A DNA stretch of 64,000 bases from Rosa chinensis (Eukaryota; Streptophyta; Magnoliopsida; Rosales; Rosaceae), in contig NC_037091.1 in the NCBI RefSeq assembly GCF_002994745.2, positions 39,120,112 to 39,184,111 on the forward strand. Reading direction: 5' to 3'. Below the pieces are notes generated by a model, which saw only the letters and a list, made by a program, of their open reading frames with translations, was not told the DNA's origin and made no database searches. This document shows, one piece after another, positions 49,001 to 58,898 of the stretch. The translations under genes and the position numbers were made by a program. How positions within the stretch are numbered: position 1 is the stretch's first letter; each line of letters starts with the position of its first letter.

Positions 49001-49418
49001 AATTTGAGATCCACTGAGGATAGATGACTTGGCGGATGAATCCAATGTTCCGTAGTTTGGCGACCTCCTCTCCGATTGCCAGGTATTTTTCCTCATCAAA
49101 GGCCCTCCGCTTCTGCTTGATAGGATAAAAGGAGGGCTTGATGGTCAGTTTATGAGTGATAATTTCAGGGGAGATACCTGGCATGTCCGCGTAGGACCAT
49201 GCAAAGACGGCGGCGTTATCACGTAGGAATTGAGTGAGTTCTGCCTCTACCTCTGGATCTAGTTGGGCGCCTATGCGGACTGTCCGCTCAGGGTGCTCGT
49301 CTGAGAGGCAGACAACCTTCAACGACGTGTCCGGGTTGACCGGCTCCTTCTTTACATATTTCTTCTCCTCGTCTCTAGGATCCTCAAAGATGTTTGGTGG
49401 CGGTGCCTCATTACCCAC
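46080..49418 (-). pseudogene. Gypsy pol: RT, RNase H, second RNase H, integrase (one stop)
   Basis: Reverse transcriptase: LVMVKKPSGKWRMCVDFKNL, DAFSGYNQI, MPFGLKNAGATYQRLMN and the catalytic VYVDDMLVKS, between 49.1 and 48.6 kb. RNase H follows to 48,042. The frame is broken by TAG at 48039-48041 (after RRLRQYF) and resumes at once. A second RNase H-like domain reads LHVDGSACAKASGAGVIL, NNMAEYEALIAGL, FSDSQLVVNQV. Integrase has the HHCC finger (HSGARSLANRTMRQGYFWPT, CHKCQQF), the Asp residues of WGLDLMGKF and TDNGTQF, and the Glu of NGQVEAANK. The C-terminus ends HLRYYYK with no chromodomain. The presence of two RNase H domains supports the Tat clade. Translation presumably needs frameshift or a downstream start, since gag ends in another frame. 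Confidence 0.9.
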
Positions 49419-49428
49419 CGTCAGAATT

Positions 49429-51786
49429 TCATGGCCGCGCTATAGTCGTTGAATAACATTCTCGTGCCAGCTGCTGGCTTCCCCTCACACAGCCCGTGCC
49501 GTTGGGCCTGGGGAACTTCATGAGGAGCATGTACCCGGCAATGATGCACTTGAGCTTGTTAAGTGCTGGTCGACCAATGATGGCGTTGTACGAACTGAAA
49601 CAGTCGACAATAATGAACTCTGTATGCACCTCCGCCATGCACGGACTAGTGCCAACAACCAAGCACATGTAATCCGACCCTAACGGTTGTGTGACGTCAC
49701 CGGAAAAGCTGAGCAGTGGCTCGTGATCCTGGAGTAGTTTTTTGTTCCGCTTGAGATGGTCGTAGCAGTCGCTGAAGATGACGTTGACAGCGGACCCGCT
49801 ATCCACCAAGATTCTCCCCACCGAGAATTTGCCAAGAATGGCATCGACCAAGAATGGGTCGTCATGGGGTAAATGGACTCCGCGCTCCTCCTCCTCTGAG
49901 AAGGTAATGGGTTCCCAACCTGATTTTGGGAGTTTGGCGGATCTTTCGTAGCGGATGTTGCAGACTTCCTTCGGATGATTAGCGCGTGCATAGCGCTTTC
50001 TTGCCCTGTGGGACATGCTGGTGATTGGAGCACCGCCATCGATGGTGTTGATGCGGCCCAAGGTCTCGACGTTGGCAATTACTGGTGGTGGTTGGCGCAC
50101 CCTGAACTGTTCCATCTTGCCGTCGCGGTACAAGGTCTCAACGGCTGTTTTGAGAGCATTGCAGCTATTGGTATTGTGGCCGCTGTCCTCGTGGTACTTG
50201 CACCACCTGCTGGTGTTCCTAGGTTTACCCGTTTTTGGGTACTTTGGAGTGGGTGGCGGTGGAATCAGATCCTTGCACTGATTATAGATGTCTTCATACG
50301 AGGCCGTTAAGACCTTGAAAACTGCATACCGCTGCGAGGACTCTGCCTGCCTGTTGCGGTTATCCCCATGGGTTGGGCGGTTTCCCCTGTTGTAATGCTG
50401 GTCCTTCTTCTTCTTGTTCTGGTGGTGGCCCTGCTGCCACTCTCTTTTCTTGTCAGTTGGTGGTGCTGAGGGGTTCTTGTTAGCGGTTTCCTGGTGACTG
50501 GAGGATGGCTGTGTTGACTTTGTTGGCGCTGGTGGTGGTGGTGGGGTTTCTCCATATGTGATGAATTCCGCCTGAGCGTGAATGACCGCCTCACTCATGA
50601 CGTGGTCATACGTCGCATTGGGATGATTGTAGTTGAGGTGATAGAGGAACGGTCCCTTGAGAAGTCCCTTCCTGAAGGCCGCTGATGCCATAGTTTTGTC
50701 TAGGTCGCGGCACTGAGACGCTGCCGCTCGCCACCTTGTGACGAAGGCCTTCAGTGATTCGTCCTCCCCCTGCTTAACGCTGAATAGCTGACTCGTGTTG
50801 TGATGACCGGCGGACAACAAGATGAAACGGGAGAGGAAAGCGTGTGATAGTGCATGGAATGAGCTGACAGACCCCGGCGGACACTCAAAGAACCAGTTCA
50901 TTGCCTCGCCATCCAACGTTTCGCTGAACAAGTGGCACAGGGTGGCGTCGTCGAACCCCTTGTTGTTGGTGACCTTCTTGAAGGTGTCCATGTGGACGAA
51001 GGGATCGGACATTCCGCCGTAATGCGACATCTTTGGGGTTTTTGCATGTGCCGGCCTGACAGCCCGCAGAATTGCAGTAGAGAAGGGCCCAGGTTTGGAA
51101 GTGAAGAGCGGATTCCGAGTTGGTGCTGGGACGCCCGATTCCGCCTGAATCAACCTCTGCTCCAGTTGGTGCACCCTTTCCAATATCTGGGCGGTTGCAT
51201 CGCCAGCGGAATCAGCCTGAATGTCCTGCTGGGATGGCATGCGCCTTGGCACAGGCAGATTGCCTTCAGTCCTTGCCCTGGCTCCCGAGCGGTTGGTGTG
51301 CGGGAGTGATTCTGCCACTTGCTCCAGCAATAGTTGAGGTATGGGCGGTGGTCCCAACAACCCAGGTGGGTTCAACAGTACCTGCATCTGTATGGCCGGC
51401 CCTGGTACCAATGTGCCGGTGCTGGGTCGACTATGCCTGGTGCTATGTGACTGCCCGCTCTGTGCTGGGCGGGCGGTGACCGCCAGCGTCCTTTTCAGTT
51501 CCTCAAAACGTTCCATAAGCGTAGCCACCTGTCTTTGGGCCTCGGCCTTTTCCTTGCGCTCCTCCTCACGTTCTCTATTTTCCTTATGGAGATCCGCTAG
51601 TGCAAGCTCGTACATAGTGACGAGGTCTTGGCCCGGCGGGCGACTGCCGCTTGGATCTACCTCACCACCGGGGTTGACCGGGGTTGTGAATAGTGCGCGG
51701 TTAACGCCCACCGCTGGGTCGGAGGATTGGGGGATGGAGGGATGGTCTGCCCGCTCTTCAGCGTTTCCCCCGCTACCGTTAGTCAT
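49429..51786 (-). CDS. Gypsy gag-protease polyprotein
   Basis: 785 codons from ATG at 51786, about 50 bp after the 5' LTR. The N-terminal third is charged and Pro/Gln-rich. The capsid-type Gag domain reads MNWFFECPPGSVSSFHALSH, FSVKQGEDESLKAFVTRWRA, then a His/Lys/Arg-rich linker. A zinc-knuckle-like WCKYHEDSGHNTNSC (CX2HX4HX4C) lies near residue 530. The retroviral-type aspartic protease shows ILVDSGSAVNVIFSD with the catalytic Asp-Ser-Gly, and IIGRPALNKL. It stops at 49429 just before the pol frame begins, offset by one nucleotide. It looks complete. Confidence 0.9.
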   Translation of the reverse strand: MTNGSGGNAEERADHPSIPQSSDPAVGVNRALFTTPVNPGGEVDPSGSRPPGQDLVTMYELALADLHKENREREEERKEKAEAQRQVATLMERFEELKRTLAVTARPAQSGQSHSTRHSRPSTGTLVPGPAIQMQVLLNPPGLLGPPPIPQLLLEQVAESLPHTNRSGARARTEGNLPVPRRMPSQQDIQADSAGDATAQILERVHQLEQRLIQAESGVPAPTRNPLFTSKPGPFSTAILRAVRPAHAKTPKMSHYGGMSDPFVHMDTFKKVTNNKGFDDATLCHLFSETLDGEAMNWFFECPPGSVSSFHALSHAFLSRFILLSAGHHNTSQLFSVKQGEDESLKAFVTRWRAAASQCRDLDKTMASAAFRKGLLKGPFLYHLNYNHPNATYDHVMSEAVIHAQAEFITYGETPPPPPAPTKSTQPSSSHQETANKNPSAPPTDKKREWQQGHHQNKKKKDQHYNRGNRPTHGDNRNRQAESSQRYAVFKVLTASYEDIYNQCKDLIPPPPTPKYPKTGKPRNTSRWCKYHEDSGHNTNSCNALKTAVETLYRDGKMEQFRVRQPPPVIANVETLGRINTIDGGAPITSMSHRARKRYARANHPKEVCNIRYERSAKLPKSGWEPITFSEEEERGVHLPHDDPFLVDAILGKFSVGRILVDSGSAVNVIFSDCYDHLKRNKKLLQDHEPLLSFSGDVTQPLGSDYMCLVVGTSPCMAEVHTEFIIVDCFSSYNAIIGRPALNKLKCIIAGYMLLMKFPRPNGTGCVRGSQQLARECYSTTIARP

Positions 51787-51820
51787 GGTGAGTGTGGTGG
51801 GATGGCCTTTTGTTCAAGGA

Positions 51821-51838
51821 TTCCCACAAACGGCGCCA
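51821..51838 (-). promoter_or_regulatory. Gypsy primer-binding site
   Basis: On the element's strand TGGCGCCGTTTGTGGG follows the LTR end ACATCAACA after one base. TGGCGCC is the usual start of the tRNA primer site in plant Tat/Athila elements, probably complementary to an Asp-type tRNA; the tRNA identity is inferred. Confidence 0.7.
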
Positions 51839-51839
51839 A

Positions 51840-52355
51840 TGTTGATGTCTAAAAGTCCAGCGGTAGCTGGACCCTAGCTAACGTTGATCCGGTGGGCGGA
51901 TCGATACTTGTGTTGTTCTCGAAGCTACCGACACCTGTCAAATGAAATACAATGGGCGTCAGAGGGAGACCGCGCCGAGCGGTCTTCTGCTCTCCGATGC
52001 CTAAGTTAGTCAATGTATTTGTGTTGACAAAGTAACAGTAGGTAAGTATTGAATGCGTAATTAATGAGGAGAGAGGAGAGAACCTTTTATAGGTGAGGAA
52101 GAGGTTGATCTTCTCTTTGTTTTCGATGTGGGACTGACATGCTTCAGTTCCCAGTTTCAGAAGCTTCTGATGCCATCTTGGCGTGGCGCGTGGCGGCGCG
52201 TCGGCGGCGATCTGGAGGTGGTCCGACGCCGAGGCCGTAGCCTATCTGGCGGTGTGTCTGCATGTCATTCCTTTAGTTGGAATTAGTACCTTTGGCGGTA
52301 CAATGAGCGTGGCCCATTATAGCTAATTATGCTTGCAAATGTACATGCATGTACA
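51840..52355 (-). repeat. 5' LTR of the gypsy element
   Basis: 516 bp, same length and borders as the 3' LTR. Differences noticed by eye include CGCCGAGC versus CGTCGGGC, TAAGTTAG versus TAACTTAG, TATAGGTG versus TATAGATG, GGCGTGG versus GGAGTGG, and CCTATCTG versus CCTGTCTG. Confidence 0.93.
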
Positions 52356-53420
52356 GGTATAAACATGAGGAACTGGATGTTCAACTTCAATACCAATGGA
52401 AATGCAATAATTATCAAAAAAAATTTGATGTAAACTTCCCAATATTCTCAAGACGTATTGACTTAATAGGATGATCTGGGTGGTGAGCCCTTAACTTAAT
52501 AATTTGGGCTAGGAGTTTAGCAAAAGCAGCGTTTCTTGTGGACAAGAGCATGACATGTGACCAGCGTGTTGATGCATCAATCAACACCATAATATATCTG
52601 AAAGGTCCACAAGGTGGTTGAATAGGTCCACAAATATCACCTTGGATTCATTGCAAGAATAGGATATTTTCTTTTGTGTCCTTTGAATAGGATGGTCTCG
52701 ATCCTAATTTTGCTAAAGAACAGGCTTTGCAGAACGAAAGATGGGTTTTAGAAGCAACCAATGAGGATTTTGGTTGAGCCACAAAGTCACAATTGACTTT
52801 ATAAGTAGAGAGAGAAGCTAAATCATCATAAGTGGCGTCAAAGCCACCATTTTACTGTATAGGGGTCATGGTGCACGGCCGCGGTGTCTTTCTCTCCTCG
52901 AATCAATTTTTGATTCTTATTTCTCTTCGTTCTGAAGAAAGGATGTCTGTGTGAAGTCTTTAAGATACGGATCATCATGTCATGACCTGGATGTCCCAAC
53001 CGATCATGCCAAAACCTATATGTTTCAGAATCCCAAAGATCATCTCTTATAACATTATTGCATTCAATTACTAGAATAGTGGTTACATATAGAGCTTTCT
53101 CTAATACTCGTTTTTATCCGTATTCATTAGAGGTGATGCAAAAGAACTCTTGTCCCTTTTCATAATGTGTGTTTCCACATGAAAACCATTGGCTCTTATA
53201 TCTTTAAAGCTCAAGAGGGTTCTTCCAGCCCTAGGAGCATATAGAGCTTCGGTGATATTAATAATTGTGCCATTGGCAACAGAAATTAGGCTAGTATTCG
53301 ACCATGAATCAATTTTGATGACCCAGCCATCGTAGTCACGGAAGATCGACTCGACGTCATCTTAAGAAATAACTGCCCATTTTGAAGTATAGTGTGCGTG
53401 GTAGCACTATCCACGAGGCA
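52356..53420 (-). pseudogene. Copia GAG-pre-integrase and integrase, interrupted by gypsy
   Basis: Minus-strand frame with ETYRFWHDRLGHPGHDMM (GAG-pre-integrase, 53.0 kb), the CKAC finger, then GDICGPIQPPCGPFRYIMVL and IDASTRWSHVMLLSTRNAAF (integrase, first catalytic Asp region) and KSIRLENIGKFTS. It ends VEHPVPHVYT at the gypsy border and continues left of the gypsy at 40,385. Several stops show it was already decayed. RT and RNase H of this element are absent from the window. Confidence 0.75.
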
Positions 53421-54875
53421 TTCTAGGTTTTTGGGAAACATACATAAAAATAATAAAGTTCGAAATTAAAATAGATGTCCAAGACATGTAATAAAATAAA
53501 TCGAGACTTTATTAATAATGGCCAATGATTACATCAAAGTTTTTTGATCAAAAATCTAATCCAAAACAACAAATCAAACTTAGACAAAGGTAATTACTCA
53601 ATCCTTTCGGTAACTCCAATATGGTAATGACCAGGTAAGGTAAGGCGGGACTTTGGTGGAGCAATGCTCATTTATAAACCGTTCTCTCAGATCAAACCTT
53701 TTCTAGACATCACTATTAATTGGATGAGCCTAGTCGAGAAAGAGCTAAAACAAATGTCATTTATTAATTAAGGCATAATTGCCATTACATAATTCTTGGA
53801 AAAATAAAGACTATCTAATCAAAATCTGCAGCATCCTTGTGCTTTTCTTCGCCAGATTTGAAGTCTGCAATTGTGAGATTGACGTCATTGTCATCTTCAT
53901 CATCTCCTTCTGCGGCAAGATAGGCTTCTTGATCTCTCAAGTCTCTATATGCCTTGTATTGTGCAGCTCACTTGTTGCTTGCATTGCATTGCTTGAACCA
54001 ATGCTCACTTGATCCACACCTATGACAAACGTCATTGTGGTTGCCTCCCTTTAATTGATGTGCACCTTGTTGGCATATCCCCTAAGGGGATTGGTGCCAC
54101 CACCACGGCCCATGGCGGCTCCACCACGGCCACCTCTCCCACATTGGCCATTGTTGCCATGTGATCTCGCTCCAGTTTGGCAGTTTCCTTCCTTTTTAGG
54201 GCGGTCATATGGACCCACACGTCCGTTTTGTCCTTTATCTTTAGGGTTCTGCTCCTTGCACCCACCTTTGGGTGCGTTATAATTCGCATTGTGAACGCTT
54301 TTAGTTTTAACGGGCCTTGAATTATAGTTCTTCATGAGGATATTATCATGTCTCTTAGCTATAGATATAATATTGATTAGCTGATAAAACCTCATGATCC
54401 ATCTAGCATTATATTCACCTCTATATAGCTCCTGGTCTATGATCTCGGTTCCACAGAATGCCATCATAGACTTGATGCGCAGAGCTTCTGAATTATATTC
54501 AGAGACAGACTTGAAGTCAGCGAATCAAAGATTGTTCCATTGTACCTTCAAGTCAGGGAAGAGGAAATCTTGGACATTGCCAAAACGCTCTTCTAGCGCT
54601 ACCCATAGATTTCTTGGATCCTTGATCGACATGTACTCCATTCGAAGTGATTCAACCATGTGGTGTCACATCAAGATGAGTGCTGTGGCTTTTCTAGTAG
54701 CCGTACGTTCAAGCAAAACTTCCGAGTTCGGTGCTTGAATTATGGGTAAGATCCCTTTTGTAGTGAGATGGTTCTCATCAGTTACCCAACTATGGTAACC
54801 CTTGCCTATTGAATCAAGTTTAGGAAAGTCGGGCTTTTGTTGATCATTCGACATCCTTAAAAAGAAAAGGAGAAA
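53421..54875 (-). pseudogene. Copia gag with zinc knuckle, decayed
   Basis: Starts MSNDQQKPDFPKLDSIGKGY at about 54,854. Typical Gag helices follow (MEYMSIKDPRNLWVALEERF; FPDLKVQWNNL then a stop; EYNSEALRIKSMM). A Gly/Arg-rich stretch (GRGGRGGAAMGRGGG) follows at 54.1 kb and a CX2CX4HX4C knuckle (CHRCGSSEHWFKQC) at about 54,000 in a shifted frame. Stops and the frameshift make it inactive. Confidence 0.75.
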
Positions 54876-55558
54876 TATATTAGTTTCGGAGTCAAAACTT
54901 TCATGACAACTAATATAAGATTTCCGAGCCTCGATGCTATCAAAAAAATCAATTTCCAAAAATATTTGGATTAGATCTAAACAATGATGTCTATATGGTC
55001 AATATCGATGCTTACGGACACTCTTAGTCCAAAGTTTACAAACCCTCTTAGTTCATATATAGCGTGAACTCCCCACTATTCTGCTTTGAGAATCGAACCG
55101 ACGTTACGCAAGGTGGGATGTAGAAGAAGGGAGGTTGCAAGTCCCCGAGAAAGGAAAAAAAAAAGGAATTAAAGTACAGAAAGCAGGAACTTTAATTGTA
55201 ATTACTTGTTGATTTGTAGTTTCACAAGTCTTGATCTATGCGTGCTAGGTTGATTCGGGGCTGCTAAATGAAGTCGGAGGGGATGGCCGAAAGTTGCTGG
55301 CCAAATGCTACGCGAAGCTGACCGAAGCTGGCCGAGATGGTTGGTACGTGGCTGGTCTAGCTGGCCGGGAGGCTAGCGAGGACGAGCGCAGGGGCACATA
55401 GGAGCAGGGGCGCATGCAGAGTTGGGCTCTAGGGGTAGCGAGGCTAGCACGGGCTAGGTGCAAGGGAGGGTAATGAAGCGAGGCTGATGGTGATGAATTT
55501 TTTTCTGGTTTTTGGTTTTTGGTTTTTGATCTTAGGGTTAGGGCTTGTGTTGATAACG
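54876..55558 (-). other. Copia leader between 5' LTR and gag
   Basis: Untranslated leader of the decayed copia. Next to the LTR the element's strand reads CGTTATCAACAC, resembling the CGTTATCAGCAC primer region common in plant copia elements. The open frame at 55308-55580 has no recognisable product. Confidence 0.45.
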
Positions 55559-55775
55559 TGTTTAAGAAAATAAGATGCAAGAGAGATTTTAGAGAGAATT
55601 GTGTGTCCTTTGATTGATAATAGGAGCCCTATACATAGGGATTACCTATACATAGGGATTACAAAGTACAATTTCTTAGAGTATAAAGATTTCTATTCTA
55701 ACTTGAATGAACATTCTCTCCTATTACAACGATAGAAAGTAAACCTAGTTTGACAAGACACTCTACAAGTCAACA
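55559..55775 (-). repeat. 5' LTR of the decayed copia, 217 bp
   Basis: Plus-strand TGTTTAAG...AAGTCAACA, i.e. TG...CA on both strands. It is related to the solo LTR at 36691-36909. It contains a local duplication (CTATACATAGGGATTAC twice, about 55,630-55,662). Confidence 0.72.
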
Positions 55776-55952
55776 TTCTTCAACACGAACCACTGTTATC
55801 TAAACACAACTTCTGAAAACATTTATGCATGTTGTGAGCGGTGAGATTGTAAGTGCAACAAGTAGCCTATGTCGTCCAACCCAACACTCTTGGAGACGCA
55901 ACGTCACTTACTTTCCTTTTGTTCTCTCGTCATCACAACCCATAAAAATTAA

Positions 55953-56279
55953 GGGCACGTTTACTTACTTGGAATAGAATGGAATGTAATGGAATGATTA
56001 CGGAGTAAAAACGCCCCTGTGTTTACTAACACATAAAAGAATCGGAATGATTCCAGGTAAAAGAATTTCTGTGTTTACTAACACATGAAGGAATCGGAAT
56101 TGGTGTAGGTCCCACTTATTTATCAGGAATCGATTCCTGAATACTCAAGAATTCGATTATGAAGGGGGGAGATGGGTTTAGGAATCATTCATCCGGAATC
56201 AATACCGATTCCTTTCTTCTCTCATTCCACTTGTCTCCGATTCATGATTATTTTCCATTCCAAGTAAGTAAACGTGCCA
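55953..56279. mobile_element. Tourist-like (PIF/Harbinger) MITE, 327 bp
   Basis: Inverted ends GGGCACGTTTACTTACTTGG and (complement of right) TGGCACGTTTACTTACTTGG, with TAA on both sides (55950-55952, 56280-56282). The interior has direct repeats of GTGTTTACTAACACAT. It has no coding capacity and lies just left of block D. Confidence 0.8.
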
Positions 56280-56554
56280 TAAGAGTAGTTTTTGTCAATT
56301 AAATAACTCACATAAACTCGTAAAAAATAAAAAAAACATAAACTGATAAATTCTTGGAATCCAGAATACCAAAAGTAGGTATTGCATAATACTATAGTTA
56401 AGCACACTGCTGGCTCAAGAAATGCCAGATCGAGCAGTTAAGCACATTCACTGATACACAAATATAAAGACCAATTCATGTTTACAGTCTTCAGAAATTA
56501 TATTAAAACAATCTTAGTTTAGTTGGATACCCATCTAGGAGTTTAATCGCGCGA

Positions 56555-57671
56555 TTAATCGGAACCATATCCATGAAAGAATTCATCATGGTAAAAACTT
56601 CCACCCTCGTCGTAATCATCATAATCAAATAGTATAGAACCGCGAGAGCTGAAATTAGAAATATGAGAAGCAAGCTTTGCTATTTCTTCATCTCTCCCAT
56701 TAAAACCTCTACAATTGCTGACATCTAAACGCACAAGCTCGTTGCAGCCCTGCAGTAGCGTCACAAGAGCACCGCGATCAATATACGCATTCTTCAAGAT
56801 CAATTGCTTAAGCTTAGGCAGCAAGCTAACAATTGCCATTGCTTTATCTTTACCAATCTCTGCACTAGCCACTCTCGAAAGACGCAAGTTCTTGCAGTGA
56901 ATGGAGATCTGTCCAAGGATGTTCTCCAAATTATAGCTGGTTCCCAATACCAAGTACTCCAAATTTGTCCACTTTCCAATCATTTCTTGAATTATGCTTG
57001 CATTACGGTTCACTAAACGGCTGGGCAATGAAAGAAGCTTTAAGGCAGGACACCTGCAAACAACAGTAGTTTGCCGCGACTCATTTACATGAAAAGAAAA
57101 TGAAACAAATTTTAATGCATCAAAATTCTGAAAACAGAACCAAGTTTTTTTATTTTATTTGGCAGGCTTAAAGGGAACATCAAATTTCTAATGTACCGAA
57201 ACTCCTGCAGTGTTACAAATTAAAGCTGAAGCAAAGTCTGTGTATGTATAATACACAAGGAAAGACTTACTCATCTGCAGCATATTTCAAGACATCTTCC
57301 GAGGCATCTCGAGGTAGCCTGAGAGACATAGCCTTTCCTTTGCTACGACTGATTATAAATTTAAGAAATGCAGTCACCGAGAAACGCCTCCCATCAAGTC
57401 GATACTCATCTATAAATCTTCGAATAAAGGTACACGTACACAGATATCCGGGTTTAGGGTCACAACCAGGACCAACAAAATCGACAAGAATAGGATCACT
57501 TAGATCATCAGGAAATTTGAGAAATTGCCAGCATGAAGGGACGAGGGTTGCTCTGTACCATGACTTGCATACGAAAGGGACATCCAAAAGCAATGACTCC
57601 ATTCCCACTCTTCCAAATACATTCACCAAACAGTCAACCTCTAATTCCTCCCATCTTGGTTCATCTTCCAT
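56555..57671 (-). CDS. F-box/LRR-like protein, copy D
   Basis: Paralogue of copy C. Exon 1 (57671-57271, 133 codons plus 2 nt) begins MEDEPRWEELEVDCLVNVFG with the F-box VGMESLLLDVPFVCKSWYRA and PSCWQ. Exon 2 (57053-56555) carries the LRR-like part (LEYLVLGTSYNLENILGQI, VSLLPKLKQLILKNAYIDRG, LQGCNELVRLDVSNCRGFN) and an acidic tail ending GSD before TAA. The predicted length is 299 residues with no defect. It differs from C mainly by a 24-bp longer segment after DDLSD, where about 20 residues are unrelated in sequence (VGPGCDPKPGYLCTC). The ATG again follows a 3' splice site directly. Confidence 0.84.
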
Positions 57672-58037
57672 CTATAACAAATGACATACATAACGTTCAT
57701 TAATTGATCGATCTACGTGAAAGTACCATTGAACATTGCTATTGCGCACATATGGGAGAAAATCTAAACTAGCACCATAAATTAGAATTAAATAGATAAA
57801 TGAGCAAACAATCACCTGAAATAATCATAGGGATGAGATAACAAAGTAAAAACCAGTTGAATGCAAATGGAATTTCCAGACCAGATGAAAACATAAGGAA
57901 GAAGGAAACAATTCACAATCTTTGCTCATCATCTTATAAAATTGTTTTGGAAGCTGGAGTACGCTGGACTGGCTTATTAAAAATGACAGCTAGAGACTAG
58001 AGTCCTATTAATCAAATAATACTGGAAAAGCTCTTAC

Positions 58038-58222
58038 CTCGTAATAAGTATTTTGTGCTTGGTGATCTTCCCGGAACGGTTTTTGTGCTTCCTTGCTTGG
58101 AAAATCATCAAATATATATAAAGTTTTACCAGCATCTTCATTTGTTGGTATCTCAAGCCAATAGGGTAAAAGACCTGTCACAAGTGAGTCGACAAACCCA
58201 TCACTAAAGAAAATGCTTTCAC
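58038..58222 (-). CDS. Exon upstream of F-box copy D, open and in phase
   Basis: 185 bp with the same borders and phase as the block C exon at 28312-28128, and nearly identical protein (GESIFFSDGFVDSLVTGLLP; FPSKEAQKPF where C has FPSNEAQKPF). Retention of the frame in both copies suggests it is coding. Function not recognised. Confidence 0.5.
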
Positions 58223-58665
58223 CTACGAACATAAAAGCGAAAACAGACTAAAGGCAAAATAATAACCTCATATCCAATAGATAGCATGAGAAAAAAGTTA
58301 AAGCTTAGGAAAAGGACTTATACCCGGTGTAAAATAGAAGAGTAAAAGTGAAGGCAATAATGGAGAGATACATTTTCTTTTTTCCTCTTTCTTTTGATAA
58401 AGTAGATACCTATCTTAAGAAGCAAGCACAAGGATTTTTTTGTGCAGTGCATATCAGAGGTTTGATCTGCTGGAAATGAGAGTTATATAAGACAAAGCAA
58501 CATATAACTGATGATTTCAAAAGTATTTTACCCGTATTTCTACAAAAACTGCTCAAAAATCAAATATTAAAGAAATAGGCAAGTTGTTTGTTCTGGGACT
58601 CTCGTACTATTTCATTTATTTTTTATTATGCAACATAGTTTGCTCATAATATATATTTTCCTTAA

Positions 58666-58846
58666 GGGGATCGTCTACAGTACATTAATGTACCGATACA
58701 TCAAGTAAACTAGTTCAATACAGAGGTAGACCAGCTCAGTACATGGATAGACATGCATGGAGTTAGTCTACCCTTGTACCAAGCTAGTCTACCTTTGTAT
58801 TGAACCTAGTCTACTTGATGTATCGGTACATTAATATACTGAAGTA
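58666..58846. mobile_element. Small MITE, about 180 bp, inserted in block D
   Basis: Inverted arms contain CATTAATGTACCGATACATC, reading inward from both sides. The flanks TTTTCCTTAA (58656-58665, 58847-58856) form a direct repeat of about 10-12 bp. Block C lacks the insertion at the matching place (about 30,850). Borders are accurate to a few bases; a Mutator-type duplication length is suggested. Confidence 0.7.
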
Positions 58847-58898
58847 TTTTCCTTAAGTTTATATGCTGACTAATACAATTTAAGAGGAGCAAATCTTA

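Larger units (their letters stand above)
40386..52355 (-). mobile_element. Complete Ty3/gypsy retrotransposon, Tat lineage, 11,970 bp
   Basis: Two 516-bp LTRs (40386-40901, 51840-52355), a perfect 5-bp target duplication GGTAT (40381-40385, 52356-52360), primer site, polypurine tract, and gag-protease and pol on the minus strand. The pol order is RT, RNase H, a second RNase H-like domain, then integrase without chromodomain; with the long 3' region this fits the Tat/Ogre clade. Between pol and the 3' LTR it carries an antisense gene and a tandem array. The LTRs differ at about six positions by eye (roughly 1 per cent), so insertion is recent. A stop in pol and a frame change between gag and pol suggest this copy is not fully autonomous. 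Confidence 0.93.

Noticed and set aside
49975..51877. Plus-strand frames of 88-178 codons opposite gag
   Set aside because: Gag on the minus strand explains the region; these have no recognisable domain.
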